Positions 52,009 through 60,993 are shown, numbered from the stretch's first letter. The stretch is DNA of 64,000 bases from Acidobacteriota bacterium (GCA_031296105.1 JARLGJ010000020.1:1-64000), one strand, 5' to 3'. Notes: generated from the sequence alone by a model not told the origin. Made by a program: numbers and translations.

Positions 52009-54498
52009 TTAGTACAGCTTCTCCTGCCGCCGCATGTTGCCGAACGTGCCGAAGTTGGCCAAGGTCAAGGCGAAGCGGTACTGGTTCTCCACGTTGATGC
52101 CGGGCAAATTGGTGTGGCGATACTCAAAGCTCAGGCCGCAGCAATCCGTGTTGTAGCTGGTTTGCACCGCGGCGTATTGCAGAAAGTTCAAGTTCTGGTC
52201 ATAGCCGATGGAGCCGCCGCCGGAAAAGCCGCGCTTGTTGGGATGACCATAGCCCACCAACATGCGGTACTGATTGAAGACCAGCGGCTCCTTGGGATAA
52301 ATGACGGTGACCGAAGCAGCCGGCACGCGCATGAAGGCCTGGCTGCCGCCCAGAAAATATTCTCTCCAGCGGTATTCAACAAAAGCCGTAGAGGCGTTCA
52401 TGCGCCCGCGCAGAGAGTCGTAATCGAGCTGCCACTGCACGTCGGTGTTGGCCGAAGTCATCACTCGCAGCTTGCTCACCACCGGACTCCAGGGGCGCGC
52501 GCGATCCAGGAAGGCGATACCCGTCAGGTCGATCGTGTTGCTCAGCACGTTGCTGCGCCCGGAGACCAGCGCGCCGCCAAACGTCTGGTCGAGAAAGTAC
52601 TTCTGCTTGACCTCCCAGGTCACCAGCTCGCGCGTGGTGTTGCCTTCGTCCTCGCATTTGGGAGCCACGGCGCTGACGCCCGGAACGTAGAACTGCGGGA
52701 GCTTCGCGGTGTTTACGCGCGGCGCACCGTCCGTTGTTTCGCAGCCAGGCTCGTGCGCCGTGGGGCGGCGCCGGCCGTAAATACGTTGCACAAAGTTGTA
52801 TTCCAGCTCATTGGTGTCACTGCGGATGTCCATCGCGTCGAAGCGCAGCACCTGGGCAAAGTTATCAATGCCGGTGGTGGCGCGGTAGGTGATGATCGGC
52901 TGGATGACGTGCTTCAACTTGCGCCCGAAGATCTCACGATCGAAAACCTTCTCCAGCACCGGCGGACGCAGTTCGATCTCCGCCTCCAGACTGCGGCGGT
53001 TCAACCCGGTTCCCGTGGCGGAGCCCACCGCGCTGCTGGAGGTATAGGAAAGATGCTGGGTGTACAACGTGTCATGCACGCCGACTTCGGGACGCAGATC
53101 CCATCCCTTCCAGCGCAACGGCAGGGCAACACTCGGATGCACGTCGAGGCGGCCCACCACGTTGGCCGTGACAAAGCCAGGCTCGCTGCGCTGCACGCCG
53201 CCGGAGCTCGCATCCAGCGACCACAGCAGCGGAGAATGATCCACCGGCCGCTCCAGGCTGTTCAACTCCACCGACGGCACGTGCAGGATCTTGATCTGCT
53301 CCCAATAGCCCGTGTTGTTGGGATTCTGGTAGAAGTTCTGGTAGCGCTCGGTATCCAGGTTCAGTGAGAAACCGTCCAGATTATGCGAAACGAATGCATT
53401 GGAGCGGACTTCCGAGTTCACCGCCTGGGTGTAGGTGGGCGAGAACGCCAGGCGGAAGAGGAAGCTGCTCAGGTAGTCGATGCTGCCGGCCTCGCGCCAG
53501 TTGCCGTGGCTGTTGACGCCGGCCATCGTGGCTTCTTCGCCGCCCTGCTTCTGATGCACCGTCTGGTCCACGCCGTTGATTTCATTGGTGACGTTCACGC
53601 CGCGGTCCATCACGCCGAAGTAGTGCACCTCGAGCGAGCTGTTCTCCGAGGGGCGCGAGCGGAACTGCATGGTCTGGCTCCAGCCGCGCTCGGAAAGATA
53701 CTCGGCGCCAACCGTCAAGTCGTTGGAGCGGTTGATGGCCCAGAAGAACGAGTCGCCGAAGATGAATCCCTTGGTGGTGGACTCGCCGACCACGGGCAGC
53801 AGAAAGCCGCTTGCGCGCGACATCTGGCTGGCCGGCGTCTTGGCATACGGGAAGTAGAGAATCGGAATACGCAGCAGACGGAAGTTCGAGTGATAAAGCT
53901 TGGCGTCGTCGCCCGCCACCAAGTCGATCTTTTCCGCGTTGAAGGTCCACATCGGCTTCGGCTCGGCGCAGGAGGTGATGCTGCCGTGCTCCACGATGTA
54001 GCGATTGCGATCCACCTTGCGCACCACGCGGCCGGTGATCAGGAAAGGATTGCTGGTGGTCAGCACCACGGCGTTGCCACGCACCACGGCGCCAAAGGTA
54101 CCGGTCACATCGTAGAAGGTGCCGGTTTCCTCCTTCACGTTGTAGCTGGCGTGGCCGGCCACCAGGTGGGCATCGTGCGGGCCGCCGTCGAAAGTGACGC
54201 GGCCGGTAGCCTCCGAGGCGCCCGTATCTTCGTGATAGACCACATGCTCGGCGCGCAGGATGTAGTCCTGAAAGGCAATCTCGACGTCGCCATCCAGTTC
54301 GTACACCGGGTGCTGTGCGTCTCCCTGGCGCGACTGCTGATTGGCGCGGATCACCACATCCTGCCCTGGCGCGGTGCTGACGGGCTGGGCCGCCACGGCC
54401 GGGGACGGCGCAGGCAACTGACTGGTAAACGCCGGCACCGCCAGCAGCAAGTGACTTAGGACCGCGAGTGTGATAATTCTCAAATTGCGAAGGGTCAT
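52009..54498 (-). CDS. lptD: LPS-assembly protein LptD
   Basis: Outer-membrane beta-barrel that inserts lipopolysaccharide into the outer leaflet. The 829-residue product has a signal peptide (about 1-26), an N-terminal beta-jellyroll OstA/LptA-like domain (VIRANQQSRQGDAQHPVYEL to about 200), then the LptD barrel with ILYFPYAKTPASQMSRASGFLLP (cut here) and the C-terminal pair of adjacent cysteines in NTDCCGLSFEYRH that in LptD takes part in disulfide bonding. ATG 54498 is chosen since the signal peptide follows directly; a longer frame has no similarity. Its operon continues with the FN3 lipoprotein and FAH-family genes. Confidence 0.93.
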   Translation of the reverse strand: MTLRNLRIITLAVLSHLLLAVPAFTSQLPAPSPAVAAQPVSTAPGQDVVIRANQQSRQGDAQHPVYELDGDVEIAFQDYILRAEHVVYHEDTGASEATGRVTFDGGPHDAHLVAGHASYNVKEETGTFYDVTGTFGAVVRGNAVVLTTSNPFLITGRVVRKVDRNRYIVEHGSITSCAEPKPMWTFNAEKIDLVAGDDAKLYHSNFRLLRIPILYFPYAKTPASQMSRASGFLLPVVGESTTKGFIFGDSFFWAINRSNDLTVGAEYLSERGWSQTMQFRSRPSENSSLEVHYFGVMDRGVNVTNEINGVDQTVHQKQGGEEATMAGVNSHGNWREAGSIDYLSSFLFRLAFSPTYTQAVNSEVRSNAFVSHNLDGFSLNLDTERYQNFYQNPNNTGYWEQIKILHVPSVELNSLERPVDHSPLLWSLDASSGGVQRSEPGFVTANVVGRLDVHPSVALPLRWKGWDLRPEVGVHDTLYTQHLSYTSSSAVGSATGTGLNRRSLEAEIELRPPVLEKVFDREIFGRKLKHVIQPIITYRATTGIDNFAQVLRFDAMDIRSDTNELEYNFVQRIYGRRRPTAHEPGCETTDGAPRVNTAKLPQFYVPGVSAVAPKCEDEGNTTRELVTWEVKQKYFLDQTFGGALVSGRSNVLSNTIDLTGIAFLDRARPWSPVVSKLRVMTSANTDVQWQLDYDSLRGRMNASTAFVEYRWREYFLGGSQAFMRVPAASVTVIYPKEPLVFNQYRMLVGYGHPNKRGFSGGGSIGYDQNLNFLQYAAVQTSYNTDCCGLSFEYRHTNLPGINVENQYRFALTLANFGTFGNMRRQEKLY

Positions 54499-54627
54499 CC
54501 GGTTACGTCGCGCCGCTTCCGTTCCGCGAAACTGCGTCCGGTTGCAAGGTAGCACGCGCGAGCCTCTGCTACAAAGTTCGACGTTTGAGAAACCCTCCGC
54601 CGCTCTGGCAGTCTTCACAATTCGACG

Positions 54628-56046
54628 ATGGATTGCCCCCTGTGCGGTAGCCACTGCACTTGTTCCGCGCCCTCCCAGGCCGCGCCACCAAATGGCGCGC
54701 GCGGCCCCTTCTCCACCGATCCTGCCGTGGACACTCCTAGTGTGCCCAATTCAGGCTGGGACGCGAGGAGCATGATGCCGTTACCCGGAGCACAGCGTTA
54801 CCCTATTGATTCTGAACCGGAAATCACGGAAGCCAGCGGACAAAACACGCCCGCATGGCGTTCCGAGGTGGCCTCGCGCGTCAGCAACTATCGCGCCAGG
54901 CACCGCAACCAGGCGGAAATGCCGGCGCTCGATTTCGGGCCAGATCTTGAAGATCCCGTGCCGACAGCCCCCGAAATTGCGCCCCAGCAGTTGGAGCCAT
55001 TGGACGATGCTTTTTGGCATCCGCTCGATCCCCTGCCCGGCCAGCGCAGTCACCCGGCTGCCGCAACGGAGCACGAAGAGCCGCGTCCAGCGTCGCCGTC
55101 GATTCGCGCAGCGCACACGCCCTTTGACTTGGATTATTACCGCCGCCGCAATGCCGAGAGTTTCCGGCAGCCGGTGGCGCAGGGTTCGCTGGCCCCGTCC
55201 CTGTCGCTGGCGTCCATGGAGGCCAGCTTGCCGCAGCCCCCGGTAGAAGAAGTGGCTCCTGCGGCGAACGATCTGCTGGACTTGGATTTACGCAAGGCAC
55301 CCGGGGAAGAAGCTGCATTGGATCGCTACGTGATTGCCCCGCAGAGCGCCGAGGCGGCCGTGCAGGAACCCGCGCAGGCGCCTGAGCCGGAGATTCCGCT
55401 TGCCGTGCCGGCCGCCGCGCCGGACAACCTGATCGTCTTCCGCCGGCCGATCATTGAGCCGCCACTGGCACCCGAGCCGGTGCGCGACGAACTGGCCGAG
55501 CCTATGTTCAGCCGACCGCGCATCCTGGAAGTGCCGGAGGAGATCATGCCGCCCGTGCAGGGTTCACTCTTCCCGGAGATTCAGCTCGACGGCGAGCTCG
55601 ATCCTCCGGTGCAGCGCGAGGCGGAGGTCGCCTTGCCCAAGGCCGTCGCTCCGGTACTGGACCGCCTGCTGGCCGGGCTGATCGACGCCGGCATTGTTGC
55701 CGCCTCGGGGCTGCTCTTCGCCGGGATCGCGTACTTCGCGCTGCCGGACGTGCCGCACGCCAAGCCATTCTTCCTCGCGCTGACTGGCGCCGCCGTGCTC
55801 TTCTGGGCGGTCTATCAGCATCTGTTCCTGCTCTATGCCGGAAAGACGCCGGGCATGTTCCTGCGCCAGATCCACTTGAGCAGCTTTGAAGGCGGCATGC
55901 CGGAGTGGAGCGCCCGTTCTGCCCGCGCCCGCTTTGCGTGCCTCTCGCTGGCCTCGGTGCTGCTTGGTTTCATCTGGGCGCTGGTGGATGAGAAGTCGCT
56001 CTGCTGGCATGATCGCGGTTCGCGCACCTTCACCGTGGTGGATTAG
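54628..56046 (+). CDS. RDD family membrane protein with N-terminal cysteine cluster
   Basis: The 472-residue product starts MDCPLCGSHCTCSAP, a four-cysteine cluster that could bind zinc, followed by about 300 residues of Pro/Ala/Glu-rich, probably disordered sequence. The C-terminus (about 340-472) is an RDD domain: VLDRLLAGLIDAGIVAASGLLF with the Arg-Asp pattern, two to three further helices and GKTPGMFLRQI. RDD proteins are poorly characterised and some act as ion exchangers. CACAAT ends six bases before the ATG. Divergent from lptD across 129 bases. Confidence 0.83.
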   Translation: MDCPLCGSHCTCSAPSQAAPPNGARGPFSTDPAVDTPSVPNSGWDARSMMPLPGAQRYPIDSEPEITEASGQNTPAWRSEVASRVSNYRARHRNQAEMPALDFGPDLEDPVPTAPEIAPQQLEPLDDAFWHPLDPLPGQRSHPAAATEHEEPRPASPSIRAAHTPFDLDYYRRRNAESFRQPVAQGSLAPSLSLASMEASLPQPPVEEVAPAANDLLDLDLRKAPGEEAALDRYVIAPQSAEAAVQEPAQAPEPEIPLAVPAAAPDNLIVFRRPIIEPPLAPEPVRDELAEPMFSRPRILEVPEEIMPPVQGSLFPEIQLDGELDPPVQREAEVALPKAVAPVLDRLLAGLIDAGIVAASGLLFAGIAYFALPDVPHAKPFFLALTGAAVLFWAVYQHLFLLYAGKTPGMFLRQIHLSSFEGGMPEWSARSARARFACLSLASVLLGFIWALVDEKSLCWHDRGSRTFTVVD

Positions 56047-56065
56047 CAAGAATTTTGCATGAAGC

Positions 56066-56100
56066 AAAAGAGCGCGGCCCGCGGCCGCGCTCAACTTTTC
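56066..56100. terminator. Bidirectional terminator between RDD gene and ispF
   Basis: GAGCGCGGCC and GGCCGCGCTC form a perfect 10-bp stem with a three-base loop; CTTTTC follows on the plus strand and TTTTGCTT on the minus strand. Confidence 0.87.
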
Positions 56101-56120
56101 TGCTCTGTCTGAAATAGGGA

Positions 56121-56681
56121 TTAGTTCGGCTCTACCTTGGGGCGCAGCGACGCCGGCAGCGAACTGCCGACTTCCGCCTCCGCCTCGACCGCCTCCAGCA
56201 GCGAGTCGTCGTCCACGGCCTCCAGCAGCACCACGGCGTGAGCGATGGCCGCATGGTCCGTGCCCGTGCCCTCCGGAGTTTTGGCCTTGATGCCCACGCA
56301 GTTCTTGGGAACCTGCAACAGATCGGCTACGCGGGCGCGCAGTTTTTCCGCGTGCGGCACAATCTTGGGCGCCGCCAGAATCATCGTGGTGTCCACGTTG
56401 ACCACGCGGAACCCGGCCAGCGCAATCTGCCGCAGCGCCTCCCTCAGGAAGATCGCCGAATCGGCGCCCTTCCAGCGCGGATCGCTGGGCGGGAAGAAGC
56501 TGCCAATGTCGCCAACGGCCACTGCTCCAAGCAGCGCGTCGGTAATGGCGTGCAGCAGCACATCGCCGTCGGAGTGGCCCGCCAGCCCATGCGTATGCTC
56601 CAGGCGCACGCCGCCAATCACCAGCGGCACGCCGGGCTTGAACTCGTGCGAGTCGTAGCCGTAGCCGATGCGCATTTTCAT
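56121..56681 (-). CDS. ispF: 2-C-methyl-D-erythritol 2,4-cyclodiphosphate synthase
   Basis: Fifth step of the non-mevalonate isoprenoid pathway. The 186-residue product has RIGYGYDSHEF (zinc ligands Asp10 and His12), GLAGHSDGDVLLHAITDALLGA (third ligand His), GDIGSFFPPSDPRWKGADS and the C-terminal GTGTDHAAIAHAVVLL-like end. About 25 extra residues at the C-terminus are acidic and of no known role. Its ATG overlaps the ispD stop (ATGA), so the pair is translationally coupled. Confidence 0.96.
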   Translation of the reverse strand: MKMRIGYGYDSHEFKPGVPLVIGGVRLEHTHGLAGHSDGDVLLHAITDALLGAVAVGDIGSFFPPSDPRWKGADSAIFLREALRQIALAGFRVVNVDTTMILAAPKIVPHAEKLRARVADLLQVPKNCVGIKAKTPEGTGTDHAAIAHAVVLLEAVDDDSLLEAVEAEAEVGSSLPASLRPKVEPN

Positions 56682-57430
56682 TTCGCCACACCGGATTTCG
56701 CCACGCCTGCCTGCGCTTCCTGCGCCAGAATGAACTCGGCCAGCGCCAAGTCCGCGGGAGTGGTGATCTTGATGTTGCGCGGCGAACCCATCACCACGTG
56801 CACCGTTACCCCGGCGCGCTCCAGCAGGCTGGCCTCATCCGTGCCCAGGAAGCCCTCGCCGCGTGCTTCGTTAAAGATCGGGCTGAGCACGCCATAGCGG
56901 AAGCCCTGCGGCGTTTGCGCCTGCACAATCTGCTCACGCGGAATGGTGGCCTCGATCACCGCTCCTTCGGCACGGCGCTCCACACGCTTGATGGTGTCAA
57001 TGGCGGGCACGCCGGCAATCACCGCGCCGTACTTGGCAGCCTTCTCGATCACTTCCTGAATTGTCTCCAGGGCAATGAACGGGCGCACCGCGTCGTGAAT
57101 CAGCACCAGATCGTCGGGCGTTGCGGGCAGCGCGTCCAGAGCATTGCCCACCGACTCCTGGCGGTGCTCTCCGCCTTCGATCAGGTGCACCGGCTTACTG
57201 ATGCCGGCCGCCTTCAGCGTGGGCGCAAAGCCTTCCATCTCGTTATTGCGCATCGCAATCCAGATGGAATCCACCTGGGGGACGGCGGCAAACTTGCGCA
57301 GGGTGTGGACGAGAATCGGCACGCCCTGTAGCTCAAGAAACTGCTTGGAACGCACCGGGGCCTGGCCGGCGTGAGACACGGCCATGCGCGTTCCCAGTCC
57401 GGCAGCGGGGATGATTACGAAAACTTTCAT
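56678..57430 (-). CDS. ispD: 2-C-methyl-D-erythritol 4-phosphate cytidylyltransferase
   Basis: Third step of the non-mevalonate isoprenoid pathway; transfers CMP to MEP. The 250-residue product has the nucleotide-binding start IIPAAGLGTRM, the SKQFLELQGVPILVHTL lysine motif, VLIHDAVRPFI, GAVIAGVPAIDTIKRV and TDEASLLERAGVTVHVVMG. A short C-terminal tail carries a duplicated GVAK word. TATACT lies 11 bases before the ATG, so any leader is very short. Operon ispD-ispF. Confidence 0.96.
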   Translation of the reverse strand: MKVFVIIPAAGLGTRMAVSHAGQAPVRSKQFLELQGVPILVHTLRKFAAVPQVDSIWIAMRNNEMEGFAPTLKAAGISKPVHLIEGGEHRQESVGNALDALPATPDDLVLIHDAVRPFIALETIQEVIEKAAKYGAVIAGVPAIDTIKRVERRAEGAVIEATIPREQIVQAQTPQGFRYGVLSPIFNEARGEGFLGTDEASLLERAGVTVHVVMGSPRNIKITTPADLALAEFILAQEAQAGVAKSGVAK

Positions 57431-57550
57431 AAGGGTTTGTCAGTATAACCAGCGCCGCGCGTCATCGCAAATGTTTACACCAGTTCGCCGCTTGCGAACG
57501 GCGCCAGTAGCACGCATGTGCCATCGTCCTGAATGTGCGAAAGTAGAAAG

Positions 57551-58492
57551 ATGCCGTGTACATCGAGTGTCCCGCCGAAGAGCCACGCGCTGGCTGGCTA
57601 CGCCGCCTGCGCCCTGGCCGGAGTCCTGTGGGGCACGGGTTTTTATTTTGGCAAGATCGCGCTCACCGGAATGTCCGTGGAGCACATGGTCCTGTACCGC
57701 TTCCTGTTCTCCTGCCTGGTGCTTGCGCCGCTGGCCGTGCGCCATCCCGCACGGCTGGCTCCGCGCGACTGGCGGGCGCTGCTGCTGGCCGCCCTGCTCG
57801 GCGTGCCGGTGCAGTTCCTGGTGCAGTTCGTCGGGCTCTCCATGACCACCGTGACCCACGCCTCGCTGATGGTGGGTTCCATGCCCGTACTGCTGGCCGT
57901 AGCCGCCACGCTCTTCGCCCACGAGCGCGTAAGCCCCCTGGGATGGCTGGCGCTGGCCGCATCGAGTTCCGGAGTAGTGCTGATCGTGCTGGGCGGCCAT
58001 GCCGCGGCCACCGGCGGGCGCGGGCCAAGCATCTTCGGCGACCTGCTGGTGGTTTTTTCACTGATGATTGCGCTCTTCTGGGTGTTGGTGAATCAACGGC
58101 TGGTGCGCCGCTATCCGCCGGTGACGATCTCCGCTTACGGCCTGTTGACCGGTACGGCGATGCTCGCCGTGTGGGTGGTAACTATCCACGGACTGCCTCC
58201 CGTGCGCGGCGTTGCCCGCAACGTGTGGCTGGCGCTGGCCGCCAGCGGCGTGCTGTGTACGGCCTGCACCACCTTGCTGTGGAACTGGGGCATGCGTCAT
58301 GTGCCAGCCTCGCGCGCCGGAATCTTCATGAACCTGGAGCCGCTGGTGGGATCGCTGCTCGGCGTCTGCCTGTTAGGCGACCGGCTCTCCCCTGTGTCCT
58401 GGATCGGCGGTGTGCTGATCCTGGGCTCGGCCGTGGTGTCCACCGTGCATGGCCATGGCCAGCAGGAGCCGCTCGTGGGACTGACGGACTGA
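57551..58492 (+). CDS. EamA (DMT) family transporter
   Basis: Inner-membrane drug/metabolite transporter with two EamA repeats and about ten helices. The 313-residue product shows YAACALAGVLWGTGFYFGKIAL in the first helix and repeat-two features GMRHVPASRAGIFMNLEPLVGSLLGV, the typical late-helix motif. Substrate unknown. ATG 57551 is preferred to one six codons upstream; ribosome-binding signals are weak for both. Divergent from ispD; converges with the PIN/TRAM gene over a bidirectional terminator. Confidence 0.9.
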   Translation: MPCTSSVPPKSHALAGYAACALAGVLWGTGFYFGKIALTGMSVEHMVLYRFLFSCLVLAPLAVRHPARLAPRDWRALLLAALLGVPVQFLVQFVGLSMTTVTHASLMVGSMPVLLAVAATLFAHERVSPLGWLALAASSSGVVLIVLGGHAAATGGRGPSIFGDLLVVFSLMIALFWVLVNQRLVRRYPPVTISAYGLLTGTAMLAVWVVTIHGLPPVRGVARNVWLALAASGVLCTACTTLLWNWGMRHVPASRAGIFMNLEPLVGSLLGVCLLGDRLSPVSWIGGVLILGSAVVSTVHGHGQQEPLVGLTD

Positions 58493-58524
58493 AGCCGCGG
58501 GATACTTTTTGAGATTATGCGCAC

Positions 58525-58557
58525 GCAAAAGGCGCGGACTAAGTCCGCGCCTTTTGC
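58525..58557. terminator. Bidirectional terminator between EamA and PIN/TRAM genes
   Basis: AAAAGGCGCGGACT pairs with AGTCCGCGCCTTTT across a one-base loop, giving U-runs on both strands. Confidence 0.9.
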
Positions 58558-58575
58558 ATTCCTTCTAACCTTTGT

Positions 58576-59700
58576 TTAGCGGGCTTCCTCGCCTCGGGCT
58601 GGGTCCGATACCTGACCGCCGTTGTGATGCTCGGACGGAGTGGGCGCCGCGGGCTGCGGATTGCTCTTGCGCAGGTCTGGCGGACGCGTCTCCGGCTTGG
58701 CCATGCCGGTCTGTCCGCGCTCATCGAACTTGCCGAAGATCATCTTGCCGGCCGTGGTCTGGAGCACACTGGTCACCGAGATGTCGATGGTCTTGCCGAT
58801 CATCTTGCGCGCATTATCCACCACCACCATGGTTCCGTCATCCAGATAGGCCACGCCCTGGTTGTATTCCTTGCCTTCCTTCAGGATGAAGACCTTCATG
58901 ATTTCGCCGGGCAGCACGATGGGCTTCAGCGAGTTGGCCAGTTCATTGATGTTCAGCACATCGACGCCGTGCAACTGCGCCACCTTGTTCAGGTTGAAGT
59001 CGTTGGTGACGATCTTTCCCTCGTACAGTTTGGCCAGCTCGATGAGTTTCATATCTACTTCGCGCACGGCCGGAAAGTCATCCTCGACAATAGTGACTTG
59101 AATGTTGGTGAGCTTTTGAATGCGCTGCAGGATGTCCAGACCGCGGCGGCCGCGGTTGCGTTTGAGCGAGTCGGCCGAGTCGGCCACCAGTTGCAGCTCG
59201 CGCAGCACAAAGGCTGGAATGGTCAGCACGCCATCCAGAAAGCCGGTCTCGGCGATGTCGGCGATGCGGCCGTCGATGATGACCGAGGTATCCAGAATTT
59301 TATAGCTGCGCCGGTTCTGTTTTTCGCCGCCGAAGATACCGCCCAGGGCTGCCAGGTTCAGCAGGTCTCCCTTGGCGGCGCCTACCACCAGGCCGATGTA
59401 GGCCATCACGCACATCACCAGCAGTTGCAGGAAGTTCTGCAGGTGGCCGTCGGGCACCGAGTAGCGGATGACGACGCTGAACATGTACGCGCCGCCAATG
59501 CCCAGCACCGAACCCATGGCCGAACCAATCAACCGCTTCAGGCTGATGGCACGCAGGCGAATCTCGCACACGATGATGGCCGCACCGATTAAGGCGCCGA
59601 AAATGGCATCCAGTGGCTTGGTCAATCCGAATGGCTGAAGGAAATACGCAGCCACGCCCACCAAAAGGACGAAAATAACGCGAATAATATACAGATCCAA
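58576..59700 (-). CDS. PIN and TRAM domain membrane protein (YacL-like)
   Basis: Membrane-anchored candidate RNase. The 374-residue product has four N-terminal membrane helices (about 5-110), a PIN nuclease domain (about 132-255) with catalytic acidic residues in ILDTSVIIDGRIADI and IVTNDFNLNKVAQLHG, and a C-terminal TRAM RNA-binding domain (about 265-330, EGKEYNQGVAYLDDGTMVVV). A proline-rich tail ends the protein. The start is TTG with GGAGG five bases ahead. In many genomes this family lies beside ispD/ispF, as it nearly does here. Confidence 0.92.
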   Translation of the reverse strand: MDLYIIRVIFVLLVGVAAYFLQPFGLTKPLDAIFGALIGAAIIVCEIRLRAISLKRLIGSAMGSVLGIGGAYMFSVVIRYSVPDGHLQNFLQLLVMCVMAYIGLVVGAAKGDLLNLAALGGIFGGEKQNRRSYKILDTSVIIDGRIADIAETGFLDGVLTIPAFVLRELQLVADSADSLKRNRGRRGLDILQRIQKLTNIQVTIVEDDFPAVREVDMKLIELAKLYEGKIVTNDFNLNKVAQLHGVDVLNINELANSLKPIVLPGEIMKVFILKEGKEYNQGVAYLDDGTMVVVDNARKMIGKTIDISVTSVLQTTAGKMIFGKFDERGQTGMAKPETRPPDLRKSNPQPAAPTPSEHHNGGQVSDPARGEEAR

Positions 59701-59845
59701 GAGGACCTCCCCAAAGGCCCTTACGTTTCACTAGCACCGAAGACAGGGCCGGATAAAAGCTCCGGGCGAGTCCGCAGCCGTATGAAGTGAAAGAATTGCC
59801 TGATGAAAGTCGTCCCGGGGACAGAGCACCCCGGATCCGGCCCCG

Positions 59846-59875
59846 TTCTGGCTAGTAATCCGTTGAAAGTATATA
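59846..59875 (+). promoter_or_regulatory. Possible promoter of the structured RNA candidate
   Basis: TTCTGG (59846-59851), 18-base spacer, TATATA (59870-59875) on the plus strand. Weak -35; offered only because a terminated structured region follows. Confidence 0.25.
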
Positions 59876-59881
59876 CCACTA

Positions 59882-60207
59882 CTGGCTGCCTTTGCCCAGC
59901 CGAGACTCGGCAACAACGTTGAGTAGCAGGCTTTTGTGACCCTTGCAACCGGCGCGTACCGAGCCGCACAACGGTACCCGACTGGTAATCGGGTACGGTC
60001 CGTTTTCCTGTTGTAAATCGAGCGCAGGCAGGGCACTTTGGAGAAGTTGCTCACGGTGATCCGTAAACGTGGAGCACATTGAGTTTTTACAACTTTAGCC
60101 GCCCCGCAAGGGGAAGATGAGCGGCTACGCTCTGATGCCAACCAGCGTCAGAGCAGGTAACCGGCGCATACATTCTCGGGGGAGAAGACGCGCCGGTTTC
60201 CTTTTTC
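59882..60207 (+). ncRNA. Candidate structured non-coding RNA
   Basis: The 631-base gap 59701-60331 holds no supported protein gene but has dense inverted repeats on the plus strand: GTACCCG/CGGGTAC near 59984-60000 inside a larger ACAAC/GTTGT stem, GCCGC/GCGGC (60099-60124) enclosing CCCCGCAAGGGG, and GCTCTGA/TCAGAGC (60129-60154). It ends in a strong terminator. The segment AACCGGCGCG at 59947-59956 can pair over 10 bp with CGCGCCGGTT at 60189-60198, competing with the terminator stem. I could not match it to tmRNA, RNase P RNA, 6S, SRP RNA or a known riboswitch. Boundaries are approximate; a minus-strand leader of the PIN/TRAM gene is an alternative. Confidence 0.45.
60159..60206 (+). terminator. 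Strong rho-independent terminator in the 59.7-60.3 kb gap
   Basis: AACCGGCGC (60159-60167) pairs with GCGCCGGTT (60190-60198); an inner TTCTC/GAGAA stem closes the loop; CCTTTTTC follows. No protein gene on this strand precedes it. Confidence 0.78.
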
Positions 60208-60331
60208 TTGCCTACCTGTTTTCTTCCACCTGCCTGCTGCAAAAGAACTTGATCGCGCCCCATCCCTTTGCGGGGCTCCCCGCAAAAGGGCGAGGCAATT
60301 CCCGTCCCAAATTCAGGAGATTTCCGGCGGA

Positions 60332-60880
60332 TTACTTGAAATGCAAGGCGCGGAACTCGAGATCGGGCTGCGCCTGGTTCCATTCGCTGGAAACATGCTC
60401 AATGGTCAGCCGCAGCACGCGCGTCTGCCCCGGAGCCAGCGGTGCCAGGGTCAGGTCGGCCGCCTCGGGATCGCCGCCCAGGGAATGCGGAATCAGCGCC
60501 CGCAGCGGCAGCGTCTCGGTCTGCACCGCCTGGCCCAGAGTATCGCGGAAGATGGCCCGCACCAGCCCGCCGGTCACCGTGCGCTGCCCCTGGTTGCGCA
60601 CCGTCAGGTCGATGTAAGTGACGGTGGCGCCGACAAAGTTATCCGCCTGGCTGAGCTTGGCCTGTTCGACCACAAGCATGGACGAATAGGGATCGGGGCC
60701 ATCGGCTTTTTCCGGACGGCTGCGCCCGAGAATGACCACCGCGGCGATCACGACCAGCACCAGCGCAAAACCAATAATCAGCGGCGTCCAGTTGCGCGGC
60801 TCCTTCTGCGACGGATCGGCGGAAAACAACACCGGCTCGGACGGTGAGGCAGAGGACGGCGAATTGATCGGCTCAGTCAT
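60332..60880 (-). CDS. DUF2393 family membrane-anchored protein
   Basis: Unknown function. The 182-residue product has a disordered Ser/Pro-rich N-terminus, one membrane helix (about 33-52) and an extracytoplasmic beta-sandwich with FVGATVTYIDLTVRNQGQRTV and LAPGQTRVLRLTIEHVSSEWN, the DUF2393 pattern seen in acidobacteria. TAGAAT ends nine bases before the ATG and there is no clear Shine-Dalgarno. It lies alone between the structured RNA candidate and the second porin gene. Confidence 0.82.
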   Translation of the reverse strand: MTEPINSPSSASPSEPVLFSADPSQKEPRNWTPLIIGFALVLVVIAAVVILGRSRPEKADGPDPYSSMLVVEQAKLSQADNFVGATVTYIDLTVRNQGQRTVTGGLVRAIFRDTLGQAVQTETLPLRALIPHSLGGDPEAADLTLAPLAPGQTRVLRLTIEHVSSEWNQAQPDLEFRALHFK

Positions 60881-60993
60881 ACAAGGAAGATTCTAGCAGC
60901 GGGCGCAAGGGGCAGGCCCCAGAGACCGGGATAGCCTTGCCTCGCGGATTTCCAGCTTTCATTACGAGATACCTGCGGACGGCTGTTACGCAA

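Noticed and set aside
50944..53367. 807-codon plus-strand frame opposite lptD and the FN3 lipoprotein gene
   Set aside because: Antisense shadow without motifs.
59882..60207. tmRNA, RNase P RNA, SRP RNA or a fluoride, TPP or c-di-GMP riboswitch
   Set aside because: The gap briefly suggested each (for example TACGCTCTG resembles a tmRNA tag YAL), but the required T-arm and CCA end, the RNase P core, or the aptamer core motifs are missing.
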